A stretch of DNA of 17,922 nucleotides. Source: CAIVSN01 sp036171455 (GTDB lineage: Bacteria; Patescibacteriota; Gracilibacteria; BD1-5; UBA2023). Below the pieces are notes generated by a model that saw nothing but the letters and a program-made list of their open reading frames with translations, ran no database searches and was not told where the DNA came from. Within the stretch, counting starts at the first letter, position 1. Each line of letters opens with the position of its first letter. A program made the position numbers and the translations under genes. The DNA is taken from NCBI GenBank assembly GCA_036171455.1, contig JAVHRB010000021.1:1-17922 (forward strand), given 5' to 3'. Shown here piece after piece: positions 1-8,076 of the stretch.

Positions 1-135
1 CTATTGTGAATCAAGAAATTAGGGTTTTATTTTCCCATTGGGTGGAATAGAGCCAGGTTTTCTTGCCAAAAAACTCATGATTCATATTATGAACTCGAAT
101 GTCTATCAGGACGTTCACCAACAAGGAGAAGAATT

Positions 136-621
136 TTGGCTAACCTTACCGTATTGAATGTGTCAGGCAAACCTTTGGCTGGAATTTTGGTACAAGCGGA
201 AAGCCGCGTACCAGGTTGCATCCAAAAGGGCATGACCAATGCTCACGGCAACGTGAGATTCTATGACGTCGCCAGCCGAACGCAAATCAGCGTTCGCGAT
301 CACGCCGGGCAATCATGGCTTCCCATCAATCGGGAATTCCGAAGTTTGCGAGGTACCAAGGAACTGACGTACTGAGAAGTCCGTCTTACAAAAACAAATG
401 ATACTATGAAACTGAAACTTTTTTTGAAAGGATTCTTCGTTGCTGGATCTGTTATCTCGGAAGTCGAAAGACGAACCGGTGAAAATATCCTCCGAGCGAA
501 AAGTTTAAAAAAAAGACATAGAATTCCTGCCACGCTGCGGGCCAGAATCAACTATGCCTTGGTCTACGCCAAAAAGTCAAAGATTCCTACCAAAGAACCC
601 ATGACCATGGATACCGTTTGA
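136..621 (+). CDS. Hypothetical protein with carboxypeptidase-regulatory-like N-terminus; both ends uncertain
   Basis: The first part reads like a small beta-sandwich repeat of the carboxypeptidase-regulatory/SpaA kind: VSGKPLAGILVQAES, then GMTNAHGNVRFYDV. The second part (from about codon 91) is basic and helical. UGA at 373-375 is read as Gly (residue 80) and joins two pieces that the standard code separates. The start is a TTG with AAGGAG 8 bases upstream. However, the frame is open to the left edge in code 25, and an ATG at 89 in another frame would run into this one if one T were added to the TTTT at 134-137. The right end is odd: 619-621 is UGA, which is not a stop here, and the next in-frame TAA is at 760-762, beyond a strong terminator at 638-661. 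Function unknown; the fold assignment is inference from pattern only. Confidence 0.5.
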
Positions 622-637
622 TTATGAATCCTCCCTT

Positions 638-661
638 GCTCCGAGAAATCGGAGCTTTTTT
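638..661 (+). terminator. Intrinsic terminator between the first ORF and aspS
   Basis: A perfect 7-bp stem (GCTCCGA / TCGGAGC) with a GAAA tetraloop is followed directly by TTTTTT. It should end plus-strand transcription coming from the left and isolate aspS. Confidence 0.85.
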
Positions 662-692
662 ATACCCAGAAGTCGAATTCCCTCACCCCGGT

Positions 693-720
693 TTGCTTTT
701 TTGGCCGTTTTTCCCATAAT
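693..720 (+). promoter_or_regulatory. Probable aspS promoter
   Basis: TTGCTT (693-698), a 16-bp spacer and CATAAT (715-720) predict a transcript starting near 727, about 41 nt before the aspS ATG. The leader carries a small GCGG-GCTCA-CCGC hairpin followed by a T run (735-754), which could attenuate transcription; that is inference. Confidence 0.4.
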
Positions 721-767
721 ACCCCCGTTTCAGCGCGGGCTCACCGCTCTTTTTTATCGTAAAATAT

Positions 768-2561
768 ATGCACAGAAGTCACACCTGCGGAGAATTGACC
801 GCCAAAAATATCGGACAAACCGTTACTCTGAGCGCTTGGGTTGCCAATCGACGAGACCACGGTGGAGTGATATTCATTGACATGCGGGATCGCTACGGGA
901 TTACCCAGACCGTCTATGATCCAGCAGATGGAGCTACCCCCGATGCTATCAAGCTCGCGGAAATCTACCGTTCCGAATACGTCGTCAAAGTCACCGGGCT
1001 CGTTCGGGCTCGTCCCGAAGGTCAGAGTAATGAAAAGCTCGTGACTGGAGATATCGAAGTGGTAGTTCAGCAGGCAGAAATTCTCTCCGAATCCAAACTC
1101 CCCCCCTTCGAAATCGACGATTTTTCCCAAGCAAATGAAGAAATCCGTCTCAAACACCGATACCTCGACCTCCGTCGCAAACCGGTACTTGAGACTATCG
1201 AGTTCCGAGCTCGGATGAACCGCTTTACCCGAGATTGGTTCAGCGACCGTGGATTTCTGGAAGTTCAGACCCCGATCTTCACCGCATCTTCTCCCGAGGG
1301 GGCACGAGACTACCTCATTCCATCCCGACTCCACCACGGCAAATTTTATGCGCTCCCCCAGGCTCCGCAGCAGTACAAGCAGCTGCTCATGGTCGGAGGC
1401 GTGGACAAGTACTTCCAAATCGCCCCATGTTTCCGGGATGAGGACCCCCGAGCCGACCGTCACTCCTGCGAATTCTACCAAATCGACTGCGAAATGAGTT
1501 TCGTCGAGCAAGAAGACATCTTCGCGGTAGCGGAACCCTTCGCTTGCGACCTCATTGCAAAAATGGTTCCCCACAAGCACCTCAAATCCGCCGTTTTCCC
1601 CCGATATACCCATAGCGAATCCATTGACACTTTTGGTTCCGACAAGCCGGACGTGCGTTTTGATATGCACTTTGAGGACCTCAGCGAGGACTTCCGAGAT
1701 TCCGGATTCTCCGTGTTCGCCCAGGCGGTCAAGGATGGTGGAATCGTCAAGGCCATGAAATACGAAGGATCAACAGGTAAAGGTATCATGAGTCGTTCCG
1801 AAATCGACACAATGACCGCAGTAGCTCAGTCAGAAGGAGCGAAGGGACTCGCCTACATTATCTACGAAGCCGAAGGCCCTCGATCTCCCATTCTCAAGTT
1901 TTTCACTGGCAACGAACTCGCCGCGCTCGAAGCGCGGTTCGCTCCGAAACCCGGAGACATGATTTTCTTCGGAGCCGGGGAACGAAAGCTTGTCTGCAAG
2001 GTTCTTGGCAAAGTTCGTCTCGCCATGCGCGACGCCTTCGACCTCGTGGACAAAAACGAAATCGCCTTCGCTTGGATTACCGACTTCCCAATGTATGAAC
2101 TCAAGGACGATGGCAGCTACGATTTTGAACATAACCCATTCTCCATGCCCCATGGCGGAGTGGACGCGTTCAAGGAAGGCGTCGACCCACTCTCCATCTA
2201 TGGATGCCAGTACGACCTCGCCTGCAACGGCTATGAAGTCCTCTCCGGATCCGTCCGGAACCACAACATCGCGGCGCTCGTCAAGGCGTTCGAGATTGTC
2301 GGTAAGGGAGAAGAAGAAGTCAAAGCAAAATTCGGAGCGGTCTACAACGCGTTCCAGTACGGAGTGCCTCCGCATGGGGGATTCGCGTTCGGGTTCGACC
2401 GGCTGCTGATGATTTTGAAAGACGAAACGAACATCCGAGAGATTTACGCGTTCCCGAAATCCGGAAAGGCGGAAGACACGATGATGGAAGCTCCTACTGA
2501 GATTGACGAGAAGCAGTTACGAGAGTTGCATATCAAGGTGAGGGAGCATAAGGAGAAGTAA
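768..2561 (+). CDS. aspS: Aspartyl-tRNA synthetase, probably non-discriminating
   Basis: Charges tRNA(Asp) with aspartate in the cytoplasm. The 597 residues match bacterial AspRS length: N-terminal OB anticodon-binding domain (about 1-110), class II catalytic core with motif 2 (FRDEDPRADR), the bacterial GAD insertion in the middle, and motif 3 (GFAFGFDRLL) near the end. In the OB domain RRDHGG places His at position 31, and RPEG carries Gly at 85. His31 and a Gly in this loop are features of non-discriminating enzymes that also make Asp-tRNA(Asn) for the GatCAB pathway; that specificity is inferred. All 44 glycines use GGN and none uses UGA. There is no Shine-Dalgarno sequence before the ATG. 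The gene ends in TAA, 4 bp from the convergent toxin gene, whose 3' end carries the terminator. Confidence 0.96.
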   Translation: MHRSHTCGELTAKNIGQTVTLSAWVANRRDHGGVIFIDMRDRYGITQTVYDPADGATPDAIKLAEIYRSEYVVKVTGLVRARPEGQSNEKLVTGDIEVVVQQAEILSESKLPPFEIDDFSQANEEIRLKHRYLDLRRKPVLETIEFRARMNRFTRDWFSDRGFLEVQTPIFTASSPEGARDYLIPSRLHHGKFYALPQAPQQYKQLLMVGGVDKYFQIAPCFRDEDPRADRHSCEFYQIDCEMSFVEQEDIFAVAEPFACDLIAKMVPHKHLKSAVFPRYTHSESIDTFGSDKPDVRFDMHFEDLSEDFRDSGFSVFAQAVKDGGIVKAMKYEGSTGKGIMSRSEIDTMTAVAQSEGAKGLAYIIYEAEGPRSPILKFFTGNELAALEARFAPKPGDMIFFGAGERKLVCKVLGKVRLAMRDAFDLVDKNEIAFAWITDFPMYELKDDGSYDFEHNPFSMPHGGVDAFKEGVDPLSIYGCQYDLACNGYEVLSGSVRNHNIAALVKAFEIVGKGEEEVKAKFGAVYNAFQYGVPPHGGFAFGFDRLLMILKDETNIREIYAFPKSGKAEDTMMEAPTEIDEKQLRELHIKVREHKEK

Positions 2562-2565
2562 TACC

Positions 2566-2982
2566 TTAGTCCAATCCCGGAAAAAAGCTTACCAGTTCGC
2601 TATGGTAAGCTTTTATTTCGTTTTGCCACCACAAGGTTTCATGGGCTCCGACGATGTCGTTCTTTCCATAGATCAGGAGTAAGCGGACTTCCCTGGATTC
2701 CAAATCCAAAAACAGGATGAACCGATTCCCGGAAGCATGTGCTGACACGTTCGTTCCGGCAATGGAGAATTCGCCCTTCACGATATGTCGGTGCCCCTCT
2801 CGACAGGAGTGGATAATTTCTAATTTCTTCGTTCCCAGCAACTTATCGACGTTTTCGAGCAATCGGAAAATCGCCTGGAACGTCAATATCCAGGCTTTTC
2901 CATACCCTTTCGAGTAGCCTTTTGCGAAGTGCCTCTCGCAATAACGCGAAGTGCTGACGGCGAACAATGGACTAGTAGACAT
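2566..2982 (-). CDS. RelE/ParE-like toxin of a Panacea toxin-antitoxin pair
   Basis: A 138-residue protein whose ATG overlaps the TAG of the upstream HTH-Panacea gene by 11 nt, typical of translational coupling in a toxin-antitoxin operon. The middle and C-terminal pattern (VKGEFSIAGT, ASGNRFILFLD, then VRLLLIYGKND and an ETLWWQNEIK helix) resembles the small RelE/ParE-fold toxin families: alternating strands, a basic N-terminal helix and a conserved SGNR turn. RelE-type toxins act on ribosome-bound mRNA and ParE-type toxins on gyrase; the target here cannot be read from sequence. It has no UGA codon. It could instead be another toxin fold, since Panacea antitoxins pair with many unrelated toxins. 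Ends in TAA. Confidence 0.6.
   Translation of the reverse strand: MSTSPLFAVSTSRYCERHFAKGYSKGYGKAWILTFQAIFRLLENVDKLLGTKKLEIIHSCREGHRHIVKGEFSIAGTNVSAHASGNRFILFLDLESREVRLLLIYGKNDIVGAHETLWWQNEIKAYHSELVSFFPGLD
2583..2614 (+). terminator. Terminator of aspS, lying inside the toxin gene
   Basis: Inverted repeat AAAAGCTTACC / GGTAAGCTTTT (11 bp) around a 10-nt loop, with an A run on one side and a T run on the other, so it can work in both directions. It overlaps the last codons of the convergent toxin gene (2566-2982), so the same bases serve as coding sequence and terminator. Confidence 0.75.
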
Positions 2983-3655
2983 TTTCGGGGTCTTCCTGGG
3001 TTATGATTTCATAGGGGATGATGTCGTTTTCCCGGCAGATTTTCCATGGGAGCTGTTCGTGGGTAAATCTCACGATTTCCTCGGTATTCTTGCCTTTCCA
3101 CTTCGCGCAGACCTCTTTGACGAATGACAATTCCTCCTCGCTGAGCAGCGACACGTACGGAGACGAGATATTTTCTATCATGGCCGCCCTTCCGCTCGGT
3201 TGGATGCCGATGGATTCTGAATTCTGCAATTCTTCCAGGACTCAGAAATAGGTATCCGAAACCGGACCGTGCTGGATTCGACGGTATTCCAAGCCCGTCA
3301 GGGATTCAAGATGCCGGTAGTACCATCAGAAATCTATCAGGTACGCGAGTTTCGCGAGTTTCGTCTTCGTAATCCGCCCATCGGGGTCGGATCAGAACGA
3401 AATGCAGTTCTTGAGGATTTCCTTGAATTTTTCGCGGTCGATGTTCCCGATTCATTCCGCGCGGGTTTCGCCGAGAAGGTCGTCGAGGGTCAAATCCAGG
3501 ATCGAAGTCAGCCGAACGGCTTGTCCTAGGGAAATGTTGCTCAGTCATTTCTCGATATTGCTGTAGGTCGGGCGGGAAATCCCCAACGATTCCGCGAGGA
3601 AGCCCTGGCTGAGATTCTTATTCTCGCGGGCTTGCTTGATGGTCGAAGTGGCCAT
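2972..3655 (-). CDS. HTH-Panacea (DUF4065/SocA-like) antitoxin and autorepressor
   Basis: With UGA read as Gly this is one 227-residue protein; the standard code leaves only fragments. Residues 1-65 are an XRE-type helix-turn-helix (LSQGFLAESLGISRPTYSNI, then EKGLSNIS with a UGA Gly at 37). Residues 75-225 are a Panacea domain, with LAYLIDFGWYY, QHGPVSDTYF and the C-terminal FTHEQLPWK signature followed by IPYEII. Panacea domains neutralise diverse toxins; SocA of Caulobacter is an example. Five UGA codons (residues 37, 68, 88, 110, 138) all sit at plausible Gly positions. The gene is first in a two-gene operon with the toxin, and a palindrome overlaps its own promoter, so autoregulation is likely. 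The ATG at 3653-3655 is chosen because the HTH begins right after it. Ends in TAG. Confidence 0.88.
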
Positions 3656-3666
3656 GGTGAGTTTGG

Positions 3667-3707
3667 TAATGTAGCGGTACATTAGTATGGTTTGGGGTTA
3701 ATGTCAA
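3667..3707 (-). promoter_or_regulatory. Toxin-antitoxin promoter with overlapping palindromic operator
   Basis: On the minus strand a perfect TTGACA (plus 3702-3707), 17-bp spacer and TAATGT (plus 3679-3684) form a promoter. The -10 is one arm of a perfect palindrome, TAATGTA-GCGG-TACATTA (3667-3684), so a bound repressor would block polymerase. The HTH of the antitoxin is the obvious candidate. Confidence 0.6.
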
Positions 3708-4048
3708 ATATTTTTACATTGATGTTGGGAATTTTTACATTGTGGGAAAAGTTATTTAATTCACGGAAGGCAATATTTGTCATTCTCGGATTAAAGCGAG
3801 AATATCTTGGTAAGCTTCGATTTTTCATCCAAAGAATTCATTTTCTCAATATATTTCGATGTCGGAACTTTCCGTGAAATTGGTTTTATAAAATTTTTTA
3901 TAATGGGTTAGGTGTTTTTTGATTTCCGATTCTAACTCTCGGAATCGGTATGCCGTGGTATTTTTCATATGAAATTGTTAGGATATAAGGGATCATGATC
4001 TAATGGTTTTATGATTTTTGGCAAGTTTATTTCTTTTTGAAAATATCA

Positions 4049-4071
4049 ATATATGTATAAAGTACATATAT
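4049..4071. promoter_or_regulatory. Palindromic operator candidate upstream of the methyltransferase
   Basis: Perfect inverted repeat ATATATGTA-taaag-TACATATAT (9-bp arms). Its TGTA-N5-TACA core matches the TGTA-N4-TACA core of the palindrome over the antitoxin promoter, so one regulator may bind both. Confidence 0.45.
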
Positions 4072-4148
4072 AATGATTCTAAGGGTAATCTGGTTTTGTA
4101 AAAATACACTTGTTTATAACACATATGAATTTTTCTTGAGAATTTCTT

Positions 4149-4176
4149 TTGATCTTTCTTTCAATACAAATATAAT
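4149..4176 (+). promoter_or_regulatory. Probable methyltransferase promoter
   Basis: TTGATC (4149-4154), 16-bp spacer and a consensus TATAAT (4171-4176) put the transcript start near 4183, leaving a leader of about 32 nt before the ATG at 4215. Confidence 0.45.
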
Positions 4177-4214
4177 CCCAACCGTCATGAAAGTTAGCTT
4201 CCTAATTGAAAAAT

Positions 4215-5462
4215 ATGTCCGAATCAAAGAAGAAAATACGATTCATCGAATTGTTTGCCTGAGTTGGATGATTTCGACTTGGCCTCACTCAGTCCAACAA
4301 GGATATTTTCGAAATAGCATGGAGCAACCAATGGGAACCATCCACCAAAACTCAGCATGCCTCCGACATTTATGTAAAGCGTTTCTGAAAAGAAAACCAC
4401 AGCAATGAAAACATTACGGAAGTTCCAACCGAGCTAATACCGGAACACGATATGATTGTCTGAGGCTTTCCTTGTCAAGATTATTCCGTTGCAAAATCAT
4501 TAAAATATTCTCAGGGGATAGTTGGTAAGAAAGGGGTATTATGGTGGGAAATTTACCGAATAATAAATGAGAAAAAAACGAAACCAAAATACCTATTGCT
4601 TGAAAATGTTGACCGTCTACTTAAATCGCCGGTAAGCCAGCGAGGTAGGGATTTTTCAATAATGCTTTCCTCTTTATCGGATCTTTGATACATCGTGGAA
4701 TGGCGCGTCATAAATGCGGCCGACTACGGAATGCCTCAAAGACGAAGAAGGGTTTTTTTCATGGCATATCATGAATCAACAGACATTGCCAAACGAATAA
4801 AGAAATTAGGCAATCCGATACAATGGATAACAAAAAAATGAACGGTAGCTGGAGCATTTCCAATTATGGAGGATATCAAGGAATTATCAGAATTCGAAAT
4901 AACTGGGAACTTGGAAGAAATTTCTGCAGGTTTCAACAAATCCAAACCGGATAGTTCACCTTTTAGAAATGCCGGAATAATAATTGACCGTAAAGTAATA
5001 ACTCTGAAAGCAACACCGAATTATGAATGACATCGTACAACGCTCGGGGAAATAATCATCGATGACAACAAAGTACCAGAAGAATATTTTATCAAAGATA
5101 GCGAACTCCCGAAATGGGAATATCAGAAAGGGGGTAAAAAAGAGAAAAGAGTCAATAAAACAAGTGGATTCGAATACAATTATTCGGAAGGCGGAATGGT
5201 ATTTCCAGACTCACTAGACAGCCCTTCCCGCACTATTATTACAGGTGAAGGATGAACATCTCCATCCAGATTCAAACACGTTATAGAGACAAAAGATGGA
5301 CGCAAAAGAAGGCTTACTCCTGTTGAACTTGAGAAACTCAACATGTTCCCGGAAGGGCATACCGAAGGAGTTTCCGACGTTCGAAGAGCTTTCTTTATGG
5401 GAAATGCTTTGGTAGTGGGGATTATTCAGAAACTTGGGGAATCGCTTGCGAAAAATATTTAA
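4215..5462 (+). CDS. DNA (cytosine-5) methyltransferase of a Sau3AI-like type II RM system
   Basis: Transfers a methyl group from AdoMet to C5 of cytosine and protects the host from the convergent nuclease. Read with UGA as Gly it gives 415 residues. Motif I is IELFAGVGGFRLG (11-23, with UGA at Gly16 and Gly19) and motif IV is GGFPCQDYSVA (UGA at Gly83, catalytic Cys87). Motif VI is LENVD (Glu130), motif VIII QRRRR (175-179), and motifs IX-X run from LTPVELEKLNMFPEGH to FFMGNALVVGI (Gly396). Residues about 190-370 are the target-recognition region. Eight UGA codons lie at 16, 19, 58, 83, 158, 209, 272 and 347; several are invariant glycines of the family. The length is close to that of M.Sau3AI (about 412). 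Recognition of GATC is inferred only from the partner. No Shine-Dalgarno sequence. Ends in TAA, 23 bp from the endonuclease stop. Confidence 0.95.
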
Positions 5463-5485
5463 AGAATCTCGATAGAAAATACTAT

Positions 5486-6892
5486 TTATCGATTTGTTCA
5501 AAGTTGCTTCGCAATATAATCGTTATTAAACCAAAAACACTGTTTGGTAAGTCTTCTTCAATCTGGAAGTTCAAAGGTATCTTCTTTGTTCCTGCCGTGG
5601 GGACGAATATGAATCATATTAGTCTGACTTTTGCTAGGAAGATTATTATGTGTTATTCAATTTTCATCATAAATAACGACTCATTTTTTTATGATTTTTT
5701 GTGTAAGATTCCATGTTATTTGAGCTTTCTGATCTATATCCACTGCAGGTGCGTTCCATAGAGTCACTTTATATAAAATCAAATGTCTTTTTTGCTCTTC
5801 GGGGCTCATTTTATTGAAGTCTGAATCATTTTTAACATCCATCTTATACATTACAAAAAGGAATTTTTTTTGTTCTAACAGATTATATAAATCAGATTCT
5901 TCCCAATTCTGATTAACAATTTCATTGAATTGAAAAGCAGGAAATGATATATCTTCCTTGGGTATTCCGTTCGGTTTGAGACGAATAGTTTTCATTTGAA
6001 TATTGGCCTTTTGAAATTCCTCAATATTTTCATCCGACTCAACTCAGAGAATCTTACTTGAAAGCAAATGGTAATAACTTTTTGCTTTTGACTTGATATT
6101 CAATTGAATTCCAATCTCAAATGCGGATTTTCCAATATACGGGCTGAATAATTCCAATAGATTCTCTTCGAAACTCTTTTCAACAACAGCGGAAATGTCG
6201 AAAAGAGACTTATATCTAATGTCGTTTCAAGAAAATCTTTCAAGAACCGAGTTCATATATCCCTGTTTGAAGGAAAAAGCACGTTGTTTGGCCTTAATAG
6301 GAGAATTTGGCTGGTCTCTATAAGAAGTTTCGGCAGTAGCCCCTTTTGTACATGCTCAAAGGTACATTGTGTCTCACTCAGACAATTCATGGGCTTTTCC
6401 GTCTCGAATTTTATCAACTATTATTTCCCAGTCATTTTTTATAATCAATAAATCATATTTTGACGCTGAAAATTGAAAATATTCGACCATGCAAATAATA
6501 TAGTCAATTGGGAGCAAATTCTTCTCATAAAGGTATAAAATCAGGAGAATCAAAGAATTTTTTTTCTGGAAAGAGGAATTCTGCCAAGTTTCAGAGATAA
6601 TATCCTTATAATTGATAATATTGAGAACTAATCTCTCTTTACTACGAATTCATCACTTCCCCTTTCGAATAACTGGAGTGCTTTTAAGCTCTACTCATGC
6701 TGATGGAAAGTCTGCTTGAGAATGAGAATTAGGCTTATATCAAAAATAATATTCTTCCAATAAATTTCCAAAGTATCATTTTCATTTATTTTCAAGGAAA
6801 TCCTGTGGTAAAAATTCCCTTAATTTCTTTCAGATAAGTAGTTTGGCAAATTTTTCGATTGAAGATTTATCGGTGATATCGTAACTTTGCAT
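5486..6892 (-). CDS. MutH/Sau3AI-family type II restriction endonuclease
   Basis: With UGA as Gly this is a 468-residue protein; the standard code leaves one 104-residue piece. The N-terminal half is a MutH/Sau3AI nuclease domain: GNLLEEYYFGYK (Glu47), QADFPSAGVELKSTPV (Asp61, Glu68, Lys70), KERLVLNIINY, then GKAHELSEGDTMYLGACTKG and AKQRAFSFKQGYM. Glu47, Asp61, Glu68 and Lys70 have the same spacing as E. coli MutH Glu56, Asp70, Glu77 and Lys79. The C-terminal half holds a Sau3AI-like segment (FQFNEIVNQNWEESDLYNLL) and ends with HIRPHGRNKEDTFELPDG and TKQCFWFNNDYI. Fifteen of 24 glycines are UGA (21, 37, 39, 51, 66, 80, 81, 173, 179, 222, 283, 404, 412, 445, 465). It probably cuts GATC, with a second domain acting allosterically as in Sau3AI (inference). 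Stop is TAA. Confidence 0.93.
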
Positions 6893-6953
6893 GAAATAAG
6901 TTTCAAATAAGTAAGTTATATTAAAAGTATATTGTTAATTTCTCGAAAGAATA

Positions 6954-7748
6954 CTATTTTTGATTAACTGTTTTCACCATCCCCCTCGTCCCATCCCACA
7001 CCACCTTCTCCCCGTTCCTCATCGTGATTTCCAGCACCGTATGATCCCCCGACGGCGAAGCCAGGTACCCGATGCTCCGGATTCCCAGGTTCCATTTCCC
7101 GCTTTCGAGCAACAGCTTCCCGAGCGCGGCGAACGTATGGCACTGCCCCACACCTTCCCGGAGGAGCTTCCCAACCGAGATGTTGTAGGTTGCATGATGC
7201 GCCAGCACATATTCCCGGTCCCGGGAGAGGAACTCTGCGATATCCACTCCGTACGGTCAGCCGAGAACCTTCTTGATTCCGTCCAAATCACGCATTTCCG
7301 CCTTGAGGTTTGGTAATTCCAAATCGTCCGGATATGCTTCCCGAAGTTGTCGGACAAGTTTTTGAAGCTTGGGAATTTGTCGCTGGATTACCCTGAGCTG
7401 AGCTTCCCCGATGCCAGTTTTCTCCGGGTTCACGGTTGCAGTGAACGATTCCGGGCGGGTATCCAACATATCACCAAGCAGGTAGTTCATCGCGTCGTAC
7501 TTCATGTGCCTGTCAATCATTGCATCGATTTTCGCGAATGCGGATGCAATATCCTTAGGAACTCCATCTCGTTCGAGATATTTCAGGACTTCCTTGATGC
7601 CTTCCTTGGAAAGGTGTGGGATGGCTTCCATATCCTTTCGTGGTATATACTCCGCATACGAAATCCCCCGGCTGTCCAAGGATTCGGATTCGGGCGGTTT
7701 TTTCGCGGGTGCCGGGATTTCCCGGCTCGGGGATTCTCAGAGTGGCAT
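6954..7748 (-). CDS. Transglutaminase-like (papain-fold) protein
   Basis: A 264-residue protein read through two UGA codons (Gly4, Gly164) to TAG. The C-terminal 100 residues have the transglutaminase-like triad in the usual order: Cys203 in VGQCHTFAALGKLL, His236 in PSGDHTVLEI and Asp252 in VVWDGTRG. This fold is used by cysteine proteases, peptide N-glycanases and cross-linking enzymes; the substrate is not readable. Residues 40-165 are helical and charged, and the first 30 are rich in Pro and Ser. There is no signal peptide or membrane segment, so it is probably cytoplasmic or not secreted by Sec. The ATG at 7746-7748 is the first after an in-frame TAG at 7767-7769. It is more G+C-rich than the restriction genes next to it and seems unrelated to them. 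Confidence 0.75.
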
Positions 7749-8076
7749 GACTGGGAGAAGTATGCCCTATTTCGGGGGATTCAGCAAATATGGAGCCTTG
7801 GTTTTCTCCGGGAATTGGAAATTGCCTCTACGAGTACTAATGACCGTATTTTCAGGAATCCTAAAAATACGGAATATATATTAAAAACGGGTAACGGAAG
7901 CGAAAACAAATTAACGGAAGCGATTTTACCTTACAAAAAAGGCTTAAAATAAGCAAGAACGAACCACTAAGGGAAATGCTCGATAAAATATCGGAAATAC
8001 ATTTTGTACAAATTGAAATAAATAAGGAAAGCGATATCCTAAAGAAAAATTCCTCTCCCCCCAACCGTACTCCATC
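7749..8076. other. Gap with a long palindrome and a 12-bp direct repeat
   Basis: I see no convincing gene. It contains a 29-bp near-perfect palindrome (7844-7872, arms CCGTATTTT / AAAATACGG) and two copies of TAACGGAAGCGA 20 bp apart (7892-7903 and 7912-7923). It lies upstream of both the transglutaminase-like gene and the small gene at 8077, so promoters for both probably sit here. Confidence 0.4.

Larger units (their letters stand above)
3656..4214. other. A+T-rich regulatory gap between the TA and RM modules
   Basis: No gene is supportable here. Besides the listed operators and promoters it holds spaced AATGT...ACATT pairs (3700-3720 and 3722-3740, with ATTTTTACATTG repeated), and hairpins ATTCTCG/CGAGAAT (3782-3803) and CCGATTC/GAATCGG (3926-3948). 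A 9-bp TTCACGGAA/TTCCGTGAA pair is about 100 bp apart (3760-3768 and 3870-3878). Confidence 0.5.

Noticed and set aside
741..1670. Long open frame on the minus strand opposite aspS
   Set aside because: Antisense of a highly conserved synthetase; no domain and no start context.
4260..4271. UGA as tryptophan (code 4) or selenocysteine
   Set aside because: The codons sit at invariant Gly positions of motif I, UGG serves for Trp, and no SECIS-like need fits 38 sites.
4073..4408. 111-codon plus frame overlapping the start of the methyltransferase
   Set aside because: The methyltransferase frame has motif I directly at its N-terminus; this frame shows no protein features.
4215..6892. Reading the RM genes as decayed pseudogenes
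   Set aside because: Every interruption is UGA; no UAA, UAG or frameshift occurs, and all catalytic motifs are intact.
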